Assembly (NCBI GenBank): GCA_031769625.1
Contig: JAUIMM010000135.1
Coordinates: 6,561,501-6,625,500, forward strand
Direction: 5' to 3'
From: Taudactylus pleione
Taxonomy: Eukaryota > Chordata > Amphibia > Anura > Myobatrachidae
DNA length: 64,000 nt
In this document: positions 33,665 through 44,947 of the stretch, piece by piece
How the letters are laid out: every line of letters starts with the position of its first letter
How positions within the stretch are numbered: the stretch's first letter is position 1
Position numbers and translations under genes: made by a program
The notes under the pieces: generated by a model
Databases searched by the model: none
What the model saw: the letters and a program-made list of their open reading frames with translations, nothing else
Told to the model about the DNA's origin: nothing

Positions 33665-35800
33665 GTTATGTTCTATTACAAAAATTCTAAGTCTATTGTT
33701 TTGCTAAGCCCATCTGGATACATAGTTTCTATCTTGTGAATCTAGTGGGCTACTCGCATACACAACCTTTTAAATCTATCTCCACCCCTAAAAGTCTTGG
33801 GGATGTGTTCTAAACCCCACAATCTAAAGCTGGCCAGCTTTAGACTGTCAGGGTTACCATTATGTTTAATAAGACGTGGCGTGGTACACTATGTGATTGG
33901 ATCACATTACGATGGTGTTCCAAAAAAACAGTGTTTAAGGGGGCGAATCGTGCATCCCACATACTGCAATCTGGAGTTACATTGTAAGGCATGTACCACA
34001 TATGTAGTTGTACTAATAATAAATTATGTTATTTTATGTTAGAAGCATATAAACATAGAATTTGTTGGCAGATAAGAACCACTTGGCCCATCTAGTCTGC
34101 CCATTTTTAAACATATTATTACATCAACCCTTATTGATCCTTACTTCTTCTGAAGGATATCCTTATATCTATCCCATGCGTGTTTAAATTGCTCTACTGT
34201 CTTAGCCTCTACCACCTCTGATGGGAGGCTATTCCACTTGTCCACTTCTCCATAAGGGGAATTGGTTTTAACCCCCATATTGGCAGCCTATTTGTTTAAC
34301 TGTGGACACGTACATATATGCCTTGTTTTGTATAAATGTACAAATATTGCATTAATTATGACTGGAACAAAAATGTCCCCACGGTCTAGGCGGTAACCAT
34401 CCTGATTGTTCTTTCTCTCTAGAAACAAAAGTGCAAAAAGCAAGATAATTCTGCAATTATTGATGATTCTTGCTAAAAGCAAGATGAATCCTAAGACATT
34501 AGAGGAGGTGGATCAGGAGGTGGAATCCAAACAGGTGTAACTGATGAAAACAATTTGAACACCAAAGAGAAGAAACTTGTTCAGACTTAAAAAGGGTCCA
34601 TGTGGAGAAACACACTACTCTTTGAAAAAGCTCCCAAGTTGCGGTGCGAAACGTGTCATGGCCGGAAATATTTGGACCCGTTTTGATTACCATTGAATGA
34701 GAACGGGACTGCATTTACACTGCAGGTGTGGACTGTAACCATTGAATATCTTCCTTACTGGTATATACCAGATCATTTAGGATCCACCTCCTCTAGTTAT
34801 ATCAAGAGTACAAATGTGTTACTTTATACAATATATGATCAATCTTTGTACATTATCGCTTTTCATATGATATAATGATGTGTTTTATTAATTATTTTCC
34901 TTGACCGGTCAAATTGATGTTTTAGGACATTACATATATGTTTGATTAAGTTTAAATGATTTTGTAATTATTTTCAGCCATGTCTTCTTCTAAGGTTTAA
35001 TTAGCACAGGGGTTTACATTACAGTACTTTCATTGACTCCTGATATGCAACATTGTGGTTGGTGGGTAAAACTCTATAATAGAGTTTGTTCTCTTATTGT
35101 CTATGTGCTTTGGCCACATAGTCTGTGGTATCTTGCACCACAACCCCCCCCTACCTTTATTGGCCCCCTTAATTATTGTGGATTTGTCCTTGGACACATT
35201 TTTAAAGGCTAGTTGTTCTTGAGAGGTTAAATTGTGAAATTTAGTTTTTCTATTCCTTTCACAAAGTATTTTAAATTGTGAGAGTATTTTTTTTATAAAA
35301 TATCTCTATACAACTATTTTTAAAATGAACTGGGTAATACTGTGATTTTTTTGGTAAATTTTCTATTCATACTCTTTCTGGAAGTATCGTACACTCTGCC
35401 GTTACATCAGTGCATAAAGTTTTTGGGTTTTCCAACTCATCCCAGTTATTTTCATATAGTAATTCTAACGGTCTCCCTCATTAAGAACAACTGGAAGTTC
35501 TCTATTTCTCTTGGTTTTATGTGCAAAAAATCTCTTTTGAGTTAGTAATCTCACATATCTATTGATTTTGTTAAATAATTAGAAAAAAATTGGGCACTGA
35601 TGAGGGAGCATATTTCATTCCTTTTGATAAAAAATAATAATTTCTGCTTCATTCAGAGGTCAAGATGATAAACTAAAGACATTAGAGGGAACAGGGTTAA
35701 TGTTTAATTTCTTAAATTGTCTTTTCTTTTTTTGTTGTATCTTTCTTCCTCTGCTTCCTATAAATTTGTGGTTCTTCCTCTCTTTGGTGTTCCTGGATAA
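33665..35800 (-). pseudogene. Penelope-like element fragment, minus strand
   Basis: From right to left, 35.7-35.55 kb encodes an N-terminal-like stretch (FSLSS..LNEAEIIIFYQKEMKYAPS), similar to the Neptune region before the RT. About 35.18-35.13 kb encodes TIIKGANKGRGG, which matches the RT-entry motif (KPADKGG). At 34.04-33.67 kb pieces LQYVGCTIRPLK, then HIPKTFRGGDR-like and YPDGLSKTIDL-like sequence in shifting frames correspond to the GIY-YIG endonuclease. Most of the RT is missing. GCGAAACGTGTC near 34645 is a Penelope-type conserved tail word. Dead fragment inside the inverted-repeat loop. Confidence 0.65.
34043..34270 (+). mobile_element. SINE- or LINE-tail-like dispersed repeat
   Basis: It contains CAGATAAGAACCACTTGGCC, CATCTAGTCTGCCC, and GGAGGCTATTCCACTTGTCC, word sets I recognise as a repeat common in amphibian and reptile DNA. 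It interrupts the Penelope endonuclease remnant. No poly-A tail or target duplication was identified with confidence. Confidence 0.5.
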
Positions 35801-36799
35801 AGACTCTGTGACTAGTTGGGGTTGCTTTAAGTTGCTTCCTCTCCTTTTCTCTGAAAAGGAGATTTATGATACTTATCATAAATCTTCTCTTCAGAGAAAA
35901 AGACTGGCCCGGAATCAAGGCTGGAGTGAGAGAGAATCACGTTAAGCCATATCAGATTGAGTCCTCACATACGTCCATCTATCAAGGATATTCTTATTTT
36001 GTTGCTAAGCCCTCTATCTTTTGCAGATTATATCCGGGCAGCCTGCCGTTAGTGAGTTGAGCCACTCAGGGCACTGACATTCACAGGCTACACATCTGCC
36101 TTCCATTCTGCACACATTCAGAAGGCAGCACAGTGTAGAGAGACAAGTGGCAATTAGCAGTGGAGACCGCGGCCAGAGGGAAAAGGCTGGCATGTCTCAT
36201 ATACCTTCCACAGCATTGCGGCCGCGTACTGGAGCCGCATCCCTGATCAGGAGCGTCTCCTGCAGCACATCAGATGGACGCAGTGTCATTGTGATTTTGT
36301 CATATTACTTGTCTTACGTATATTTGCCAGCATTAATCCATGAGACGTTCCGGAGAATAGTGATACTTACCATATGTGGAACTTTGTTACATGTTATCCA
36401 CTGCACTGGTTTTATTGCTACAACATATCTACAGGCCCTAACAGCAGGACATGCCCTCCTTATTTTGGACTATAATATCTCACCATGTGGAAAACCCTTG
36501 TAACCAGCGGACTCACTGGGACAAATAAGAACATAAGGGATTGTTTTTTCTAACTATTAGTTGGGTATCGTATGTTAACAGTGTCCCGCCTATTATTTGG
36601 ACCTCAGTTCAGATACACCAGCTTATGCTTGAGGCTCAGTATGATTTCATATTTGATACAATTTTATATGTGATACAGTTTAATATGCTACTTTCTAATG
36701 AATAATTATGCTGTGTTATATGAGTTTGAAACTTATTATAGAGATTCTACAGTAACATGGTGGCCAGATTGGATTATTTCTCTGGTAATTTGCAGAGCA

Positions 36800-37330
36800 G
36801 GGTTACAGTCGTCGAAGGTGGTGTCGAAGTGTCCATCTCTAAGGTGCTGTGTCAATCTACAAGGGGTTATGCTGCTGTGTGTCCATCTCTAAGAGGCTGT
36901 GCTGCAGGTGCTGTGTCCATCTCTAAGGTGCTGTGCTGCTTGGGCTGAGTCCATCTCTGAGGGGCTGTGCTTCATCCATCTCTAAGGGGCTGTACTTCTG
37001 GGGCTGTGTCCATCTTTTAGGGGCTGTGTGTGCTGCTGGGGCTGTGTCCATCTCTAAGGAACTGTGCTGCTGGGGCTGTGTCCATCTCTAAGGGGCCGTG
37101 TCCATCTCTAAGGAGCTGTGCTGCTGGAGCCGTGTCCATCTCTAAGGGGCCGTGTCCATCTCTACGGGGCTGTGCTGCTGGGGCTACGTCCATCTCTAAG
37201 GGGCCGTGTCCATCTCTAAGGGGCCGTGTCCATCTCTAAGGGGCTGTGTCCATCTCTAAGGGGCCATGTCCATCTCTAAGGGGCTGTGCTGCTGGGGCTG
37301 TGTCAAACTCTAAGGGGCTGTGCTGTCACT
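36800..37330 (+). repeat. Minisatellite, 18-bp core
   Basis: About 25 units of GTGTCCATCTCTAAGGGGC(C/T), some joined by GTGCTGCTGGGGCT. Frames of repeated AAGAVSISKGPCPSL come from the repeat. Confidence 0.9.
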
Positions 37331-37429
37331 ATGTCCATCTAAGTGGCAAGCTATGTCCCATCCCCTTAGTCTAATAGTCTAATTCTGCCACAGTGGTGCT
37401 GCACTGACTCCGCAGGCTGGTCCCACTGT

Positions 37430-38005
37430 GGGCCTGATTCAGACCCGGACGCTATTTGTGGATGCTCGATCTTAAAATGGGGCCAGATATTTAAATTGAG
37501 CGCTCGCTCTTTGCGGTCTGTTGACGCCTCTATGTCTGAGTGAGCGTCCAAAAAATGTGCATGCTATTTTCTAAAGACGCCCCTTTGCCGTTCGCATCAC
37601 ACATCATCTCCGCTATTTATTAGGTTAATCGGGAACATCGAAAGGTGTCTGAACTGCTCGCAGTGCTTGTGGTAGGATTTACTTCCCACAATCAGTTCAG
37701 GCTAAAAGACAACCAAGTGACGTGGTCGATGACGCTCCTTTACAAATTATGCACTCCAATAAAACGGCGTTTTGACCGTTTGGCACGCCTGCGTTTGGAT
37801 CTCCACTCCCCCGTTTTCAAGCACCTTCCCCTTTTACCACCCACAAACGCCTCATTCTGTCACTCAAATTAGCAGCCCCTCGCTATATTACGAGTGCACA
37901 ATTTCCAACCGCAATGACTGGTTGGCGCATGCGCATTATGACCCATACGTATGCGCAGTTGTGCGAACATCGTTCGGAGCGAACGAGCGGCTCTGAATCA
38001 GGCCC
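37430..38005. mobile_element. Harbinger-like MITE, copy F
   Basis: The ends GGGCCTGATTCAGACCC and GGCTCTGAATCAGGCCC are flanked by TGT on both sides (37427-37429, 38006-38008). Interior is diverged from copies C, E and G. 576 bp, non-coding. Confidence 0.9.
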
Positions 38006-38019
38006 TGTGTTCACAGTGT

Positions 38020-38560
38020 GACTCCATATTTGTCAGCAAAAAAACTGTAAAAAAATATAAAGTAAAAAAAAAAAAGTAAACAAATAAAAATTGTTATATT
38101 TGTACTGTTCTGCGCACTGCACTACAGTACACTGTATTACCCCAGATCGTGTGCATAAAAGCGGTCTGACTCCCCACAGTGTGAGCCAAGCTGCCTGTTT
38201 AAAAAAAAAAAAATTGTTGTATTTGTTTGTACTGTGCACTGCACCCCAGTAAGCTGTCGTACCCATGAGCATGTGCGTAAAAGTGGTCTGACTCCACGCA
38301 GTGTGAGCCAAGCTGCCAGTTTTAAAAAGTTCATATTATTGTATTTGTTTGCAGTGGGATGTGCAGGCTCGGTTCTACTCGGTTCCGTTCGTTTTTTTTT
38401 ACCGAATCTTATTGGGTTTCAGCTGTCACGAGTTTTGGATAGCCAATAAGATTCGGTAAAAAAAAACGAACGGAACCGAGTAGAACCGAGCCTGCACATC
38501 CACTGTATTACCCCACAGTGTGTGTAAAAATGTGGTCTGGCTCCACGCAATTGTGAGGTG
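38020..38560 (+). repeat. Tandem repeat of about 155 bp, three units
   Basis: Units share AAGCGGTCTGACTCC, CAGTGTGAGCCAAGCTGCC, and TTGTTGTATTTGTTTG(TACTG) words near 38160, 38285 and 38525. The third unit is interrupted by the hairpin at 38357-38501. A-tracts vary in length between units. Confidence 0.7.
38357..38501. repeat. Perfect-arm hairpin, 145 bp
   Basis: Arms of about 59 bp run from GGATGTGCAGGCTCGG to CGAATCTTATTGG and back as exact complement. The loop is about 24-27 bp (TTTCAGCTGTCACGAGT). Only the length of the T/A run is ambiguous. It splits a tandem-repeat unit, so it appears to be inserted. Confidence 0.92.
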
Positions 38561-39036
38561 GTCAAAATTGACTGGAAATTAATATTGTTGAGGTTAATAA
38601 TACTCTAGGAACAAATTATGTTATTTTAGCTCTTTTTGTAAATTAAAAAAAAAAATGCAAATCCAAAATCAAAACCAGTCATGGTGGTTTGTTAAATCCA
38701 AATCCAAAAACAGACGACAAATCAGAGCCAAAGCCAAATCCAGCAAAAATGGACCTTCACACATCTGTACTCCAAACCTTGAAACCCTAAAAAGTCATCT
38801 CTTTGCAAGCAAGTATATCAATTCAAATTCCCAAAATACCCCCTGACCTCCCTAGGTTATTCTACCCAATTACCACCCCACTACACAGTTCATGTAAAAC
38901 ATGCATATATTTTGAAACAACCCTCTGGCAACTAGACAAATACTGCTGTATGATTGGATCATAGATTCCACTATGTACTTTTTACCCTTTGTAATTGGTT
39001 GGATCAATATGCAATACTTTGTACTTTAGGGTCAAT
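38561..39036. other. GTGTTTTGG-type repeat remnant and unique sequence
   Basis: 38640-38770 has AAATCCAAAATCAAAACCAG-like words, the complement of the 30055 repeat type. 38780-39036 shows nothing recognisable. Confidence 0.4.
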
Positions 39037-39586
39037 GGCCCTCATTCAGACCCACTCGCGAGCGGCTGGCCCCTCGCAAGTGGGTTGATGGTCCGCACTG
39101 CGCATGCGCACGACGGAGGGAGCTCCGTCGTGCGCATGCGTGAGACCCGACGAGCGAAGGACTTTCCTGCGCTCAGAGTGTCTCATCAAAGGGGGCGTGC
39201 TGTCGATGTTGACTGACAGCACGCCCCCTTTGGTGGGCGTGCCGGGGGCGTGCCTGCCAGACGGAGGCGTTCCCAAGGGAATGCCTACCGTCTGAAGCCG
39301 GCCCCACTGACATCACTAGTGATGTCAGTGGGAGTGATTTTGGCTCTGATAGAGCCAAAATCACTCCTGGCCGTGCAGTTGAAAAACTCAACCGCAGGCT
39401 TTTGCTCGCAGTTTCGATGGTCGCGATGGTCAAGACCATCGCGACCATCATCCTGCACGCTCGTATATGCTGTGGGTGGTGACCCACTGCTATACGAGCG
39501 TCCAGGAGGACGCTCCATATTAATGGAGGTGGGCCCTGATTCAGAGCGAGCGCTCTGGTCAGAGCGTCCGGCTGTGAATCAGGGCC
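39037..39586. mobile_element. Harbinger-like MITE, copy G
   Basis: The ends GGCCCTCATTCAGACCC and CGGCTGTGAATCAGGGCC are flanked by AAT on both sides (39034-39036, 39587-39589). Internal hairpins include CTGACATCACTAGTGATGTC. 550 bp. Confidence 0.9.
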
Positions 39587-39589
39587 AAT

Positions 39590-40450
39590 GTACTAACATG
39601 CCCCTTATCACTGCACAAAGAGACATCCTGCATCACTGCTACTTACTAGAATGTATTAAATAGAGAATCTAGTGCTGGTGCATTACGTAATGTCTATTGG
39701 GCAGCCCAGCTGTGCATGAGCGAGATCCAGAAATCCCATGGAAATGTAAACATCTGGGGCATGGAGCAGCCGTTTTAGGTAAGCATAGCACCATTCACAG
39801 ATAGAGCTACAGTATGTTTTAGGTGACAAGCAACAAAAATCTCAGCTTAGTAAGGTGGCAAAGAGAAACAAAGGTGCAGCTGGAAAAATCTCCATTTTTG
39901 AATGCACAGATGAAATTTTTAAAGCAGAAATCATTTTAAAGGCAAAACTAAGTTGGTTTTACCTTTGCCTTCTAAATGATTGCCACTTTAAAAATATGGG
40001 AAGACTTGCAGGAGTTACTGCAGCGGCTGCAAGTGGCACATTATAACATAAGCCCCCATGGTAGCAAAAAATGGTGGTGGCCAAAATGACGTACAGAGAT
40101 GTTGAGTCCTATAGGATTGTCTCAGGCACGTCTTGGGCATGTCTGTGAAAACGGTTGTGTACAGAGTGTCTGAACCGCTCACGCAGGAGGCCACCAGGCA
40201 GGTGCTAGTTATGAAGTTGCAACCAATGGTGCATCTATAGACACCCCAGATGGTAACTCAGCATCTATATACACATTTGGATGCATGGATGTACACCATT
40301 GAAAGGTTTTGTAGTGTCGTTGGCATAAAGACACATACACAACTGCAGCAAAAGATATAGCCACTTCTGCATCCAACTCAGAATCAGGCCTTATGTTTGT
40401 TCCCAGTTGTAAGGTACAACAATATATGCTGGTGCTAAATGCATGATAAT

Positions 40451-40481
<31 letters not shown>

Positions 40482-40965
40482 GTACTCATCAGAGCCATAA
40501 CTAGACTTTTTGGTGTCCTGGCCCAGAAAGAGCATTGGCACCCCGCCCACTTATTTTTCAAATAGGGACATAAGCCGCAAACGTTAAAAAGGGGTGAGGC
40601 CTCATAGGGAAGGGCCATAACAAATGTTATTTGTCTCTTATGATGATGAAGGGGTACTGATCCCTTTATATCACTGTTAGACAGGTGTCGGTGCCAAAAA
40701 CAGTGTTAATCCAATGGCTGCAATGATTATACACAATAATTATGTAGCATAACTCACCAGTTGTAGATGTAGGAGAGCGCTGGTGAAGCTGCACCTGCAG
40801 CAGGATTTGACCTTCATAACAGCCGTGCACAAGCCTAATGCCGGCAGTGTAGAAACCCGACTAAAGGTATAGAAAGAGTGCTACTGTACTTGCAGTGTAT
40901 ATGCAGTAAATATCAGTGGCTGGGAGATCCGTGTATGCAACTGAACTCACTGGCAAAGGTACTTG
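39590..40965. other. Intergenic with partial repeat ends
   Basis: CAGAATCAGGCCT near 40379 looks like a lone right end of the Harbinger-like family. (TAA)n spans about 40446-40482. CAGAGCCATAACTAGAC at about 40490 looks like a lone hAT end. No exon was recognised. Confidence 0.4.
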
Positions 40966-40973
40966 ATGGTAAT

Positions 40974-41983
40974 CAGGGGCGTATCTACCCATTGGCCAGG
41001 ATGGCACTCGCCAGGGGCGCCGACCAAAGGGGGGGCACCGTCCAGCAGTGCCACCAGTAGCCAAGGGGTGGACAAGTCCTTCAGCCCCACAAGTGTAGGG
41101 CAGACCGCAGTGATAGCGGTCTGCCCTACACTGTTTACAAACACACAGCCACCAGCGGCGGCTGTGTGTTTGTAATAGCAGCCAGCTAATGAGAGTCAGA
41201 CAGACTAATTTGCTGCTGCGTCGTCCGTGGAGGGAGCCGGCTGGAGCTCACTAATGAGCTCCGTGTGCCGGCTCCCCCCGCAGCATGTGATGGGAGAGGC
41301 GTCATACATCATGATGTCTCTCCCATGCAGGAGAAGAGCGGCCGGGACTCAGAGCAGACAGCGGCGGTCACGTCAGGAGCCGGGATCAGGTAAGTTGAAT
41401 GTTTTTTTTGTTCTTTGTGTGTGTGTTTGTGTGTGTAAGCTTGGCACTACAGGGGGGGCATTGAAATAGGGGGTGGCAGCTACAGGGGGCACTTTATGGG
41501 GGGGTGCCCATTACTGGGGGCACTGTATAGGAGTGGCCACTACTGGGGCAATTTATGGGGGCGGCCACTACTGGGAGCACTGTATAGGGGTGGCCACTAC
41601 TGTTGGCAATTTAGGGGGTGGGGCCACTACTGGGGGCACTGTATAGGGGTGGCCAATACTGGGGGCAATTTAGGGGGTGGCCACTACTGGGGGCACTATA
41701 TAGGGGGGACTACTACTGGGGGCAATGAATAGGTTGGGACTACTACTGGGGGGCACTGTATGGGGGGACTACTACTGGGGGCACTGTATAGGGGGGCTAC
41801 TACTGGGTGCACTGTATAGGGGGCTACTACTGGGGGCACTGTATAGGGGGGCTACTACTGGGGGCAATGCAGCATAGGGGGGATTACTACTGGGGGATTA
41901 CTATGGGGGCACTGTATAGGGGTGGGTGGGGGCGCCAGTCCATTACATTGACAGGGGCGCTTGGGTCACTAGATACACCCCTA
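40974..41983. mobile_element. hAT shell containing a minisatellite (1010 bp)
   Basis: The ends CAGGGGCGTATCTACC and CTAGATACACCCCTA are inverted repeats. The 8-bp duplications ATGGTAAT (40966-40973, 41984-41991) are perfect. Inner left sequence has a hairpin (GTGTAGGGCAGACCGC/GCGGTCTGCCCTACAC). The interior from 41450 to 41920 is a minisatellite. No transposase. Confidence 0.92.
41450..41920 (+). repeat. 29-bp minisatellite
   Basis: Units of GGGGGCACTGTATAGGGG(TGG/GGA)(C)TACTACT repeat about 16 times with variable G-run lengths, entirely inside the hAT shell. The long Gly/His/Trp frames are repeat translations. Confidence 0.9.
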
Positions 41984-41991
41984 ATGGTAAT

Positions 41992-42323
41992 ACCTGGGTC
42001 AGTAATCGGTGGCTATGTTCAGGGCAGCCATCAGAAATTGAAGGGCAGATAAATCCATCTGTAAGGTGTCTGACTGCCATGTGATAGGTGATAGGTGTGA
42101 GTCTCGGGTTTGACAGTATTTTGAAATGTATGTGTTAAATAAAAGTGGATATGACTGAAGGTGCTTGGGGAGGTGGCCAGATAGAGGGAGAGTCAGCCAG
42201 GGACGAGATAGGCCAGGAGATGGTGGGGATAAAAGTAGAGGAAGCTACAAGTGAGAATGATTAGAAACAGAAAATTAACAGACCTGAATAGTCACACCAC
42301 CCTAGTCATGACCCTGGTACATA
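41992..42323. other. Intergenic, nothing recognised
   Basis: No ends, domains or splice-flanked exon were seen. Confidence 0.4.
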
Positions 42324-42325
42324 TA

Positions 42326-43976
42326 CAGTCAGGTCCATAAATATTGGGACATTGACAGAATTTTCATATTTTGGCCTCTATTCACCACCACAATGGCTTT
42401 GAAATGAAACAAACAAGATGTGCTTTAACTTCAGACTTTCAGATTTAATTTGAGGGTAATTACATACAAATCAGGTGAACGGTGTAGGAATTACAACGGT
42501 TTCTATATGTGCCTCCCACTTTTTAAGGGGCCAATAGTAATGGGACTATCAACTTAAAAGCTATTTCATGGACAGGTGTGGGCTATTCCCTCACTATTTC
42601 ATTATCAATCAAGCAGGTAAAAGGTCTGGAGTTGATTCTAGGTGTGACATTTGCATTTGGAATCAGTTGCTGTCGACTCTCAATATGAGATCCAAAGAGC
42701 TGTCACTATCAGTGAAGCGAGCCATCATTAGGCTGAAAAATCAAAACAAACCCATCAGAGAGATAGCAAAAACATTAGGTGTGGCCAAATCAACTGTTTG
42801 GAACATTCTTATAAAGAAAGAACGCACCGGAGAGCTCAGCAACACCAAAAGCCCCGGAAGACCACGGAAAACAACTGTGGTGGATGACAGAAGATTTATT
42901 TCCCTGGTGAAGAAAAACCCCTTGACAACAGTTGGCCAAATCAAGAACACTCTCCAGGAGGTAGGTGTATATGTGTCAAAGTCAACAATCAAGAGAAGAC
43001 TTCACAAGAGTGAATATAGAGGGTTCACCACAAGATGTAAATCATTGGTGAGCCACAAAAACAGGAAGACCAGATTAGAGTTTGCCAAACAACATCTAAA
43101 AAATCCATTACAGTTCTGGAACAACATCCTATGGACAGATGAGACAAAGATCAACTTGTACCAGAGTGATGGGAAGAGAAGAGTATGGAGAAGGAAAGGA
43201 ACTGCTCATGATCCAAAACATACCACCTCATCAGTGAAGCATGGTGGTGGTAGTGTCATGGCATGGACATGTCTGGCTGCCAATGGAACTGGTTCCCATG
43301 TATTTATTGATGATGTGACTGCTCACGAAAGCAGCAGAATGACTTCTGAAGTGTTTCGGGCAATATTATATGCTCATATTCAGTCAAATGCTTCAGAACT
43401 CATTGGACGGCGCTTCACAGTGCAGATGGACAATGATCCGAAGCATACTGCAAAAGCAACCAAAGAGTTTTTAAGGCTAAAAAGTGGAATGTTATGCAAT
43501 GGCCAAGTCAATCCCCTGACCTGAATCCGATTGAGCATGCATTTCACTTGATGAAGACAAAACTGAAGGGAAAATGCCCCAAGAACAAGCAGGAACTGAA
43601 GACATTTGCAGTAGAGGCCTGGCAGAGCATCACCAGGGATGAAACTCAGCATCTGGTGATGTCTATGTGTTCCAGACTTCAGGCTGTAATAGCCTGCAAA
43701 GGTTTTGCAACAAAGTATTAAAAAGTGAAAGTTAAATTTTTGGATTGTTTAGTTTGTCCCATTACTTTTGGCCCCTTAAAAAGTGGGAATCACATATAGA
43801 AACCGTTATAATTCCTACACCGTTCACCTGATTTGGATGTAATTACCCTCAAATTAAATCTGAAAATCTGCAGTTAAAGCACATCATGTTTGTTTAATTT
43901 CAAAGCCATTGTGGTGGTGAATAGAGGCCAAAATATGAAAATTCTGTCAATGTCCCAATATGTATGCACCTGACTG
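42326..43976 (+). mobile_element. Tc1-like transposon, copy 2 (1651 bp)
   Basis: The termini CAGTCAGGTCCATAAATATT and its near complement are flanked by TA (42324-42325, 43977-43978). It is the same family and length as 21831-23481, but in the opposite orientation. Its transposase gene is broken. Confidence 0.95.
42685..43721 (+). pseudogene. Tc1-like transposase with a single-base deletion
   Basis: The reading frame begins at ATG 42685 (MRSKELSLSVKR), aligns throughout with the intact copy at 22085-23122, and includes GRPRKT, LWTDE with the first Asp, KHGGGSVMAW, and QMDND with the second Asp. The T-run at 43468-43472 has five Ts where copy 1 has six. This shifts the frame just after TKEF and ends translation prematurely with GQVNPLT. 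The third catalytic block NPIEH and the normal C-terminus FATKY continue in the next frame to 43721. The length, 1037 against 1038 bp, fits exactly one deleted base. No active enzyme is expected. Confidence 0.93.
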
Positions 43977-44080
43977 TATGTAATACAGTAAATTATGCAC
44001 TTACAATGAAATAAATCTAACCACATGCAGAGCATTTTCAGTCTGCTGTAAACTGTACATCTATGAAAATATTGGACTTA

Positions 44081-44440
44081 AGCTGCGTACACATGCAGCG
44101 ATAATACTGGACGATTTGAACGCTAACGATATTATTCATATCGTTATCATTCAAATCGTTCAGTAATCGTTCAGTTTTTGCTCCGTAACGACCAGCTATG
44201 CGTGGGCACGTATGGACGATAGCGATATCGTCCATCGCCCGTGTATGCTGGCCAACCTGCTCGTTATCGAGCAGGATACTATAGGGACCCTCGATCGTTT
44301 ATTGCGGGTCGCTACAGTGTCTGGCAAGTTGGTAGTGTGCTGGATGATTGATATTGATCATCCAGCACACCAGGGAGGGCACAGGATGATCAGACAATGA
44401 TATTGTTATCATTGTCTGATCGCATTGTGTGTACGGAGCA
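44081..44440. mobile_element. MITE with AGCTGCGTACACA ends
   Basis: The ends AGCTGCGTACACA and TGTGTACGGAGCA are inverted with mismatches and flanked by TTA/TAA. The interior is strongly self-complementary (AACGATATTATTCATATCG; GATGATTGATATTGATCATC). Related to 3222-4771 and 5457-5848. Confidence 0.65.
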
Positions 44441-44947
44441 TAACTGTATACTCAATAATAATATATTATTGATTAACAAAACTCTATGATCAGTATATCA
44501 TTTACACAAGGTTCCTCATTTCTAATCCTTTCTAAATTCTGGGCCCAAACCAAATCCACCCCATAAAGCCTAATCCTCCCATTCCATAGCCTAATTCTAA
44601 ACCTCCCCTCCCGCACCTTAACCCTAATGTCAGTGTTCTGTAGAATGTTGACATTTCACATGTTTCACATGTTTCACATGTCAACATGTCAACATTCTGC
44701 AGATGTCGTTATTGTTCCATGTCAACATTTAAAAAATGCTCATAGCCTTTTGACATTGTGGTGTCGACATTATGATTTCCTACATTTTGAATGTACACAG
44801 GGTGACTGAACCCCAATGGGTAATATATACATCCTCTGGTAAATATTCTATTGGTGTTTTGTATGATTGTTTATAATATTTTAGATTGGAGCCATTTACA
44901 TTTTACTTCATTCATTCAGCTGTGTTTCTGCTTTTGATTTTCCACAG
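44441..44947. other. Sequence before the first MS4A coding exon
   Basis: It contains a run of TTTCACATG/TGTCAACAT units (about 44645-44735) and CCTAATCCT/CCTAACCCT-like words (about 44565-44630) typical of dispersed amphibian repeats. The pyrimidine-rich acceptor TTTTGATTTTCCACAG ends at 44947. Confidence 0.45.

Larger units (their letters stand above)
31085..36692. mobile_element. Long inverted-repeat element, 0.68-kb arms, 3.8-kb loop
   Basis: Left arm 31085-32171 and right arm 36017-36692 are reverse complements; the left arm is longer only because of a 402-bp MITE at 31499-31900. Matching landmarks include GTAGCATGTTAAACTG/CAGTTTAATATGCTAC at the outside and GAGTTGAGCCACT/AGTGGCTCAACTC inside. 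Open frames in the arms (MAISSGDxxQREK) occur in both but match nothing I know. The loop contains TA tracts, a MITE and a Penelope fragment. No flanking target duplication was found. Confidence 0.75.
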
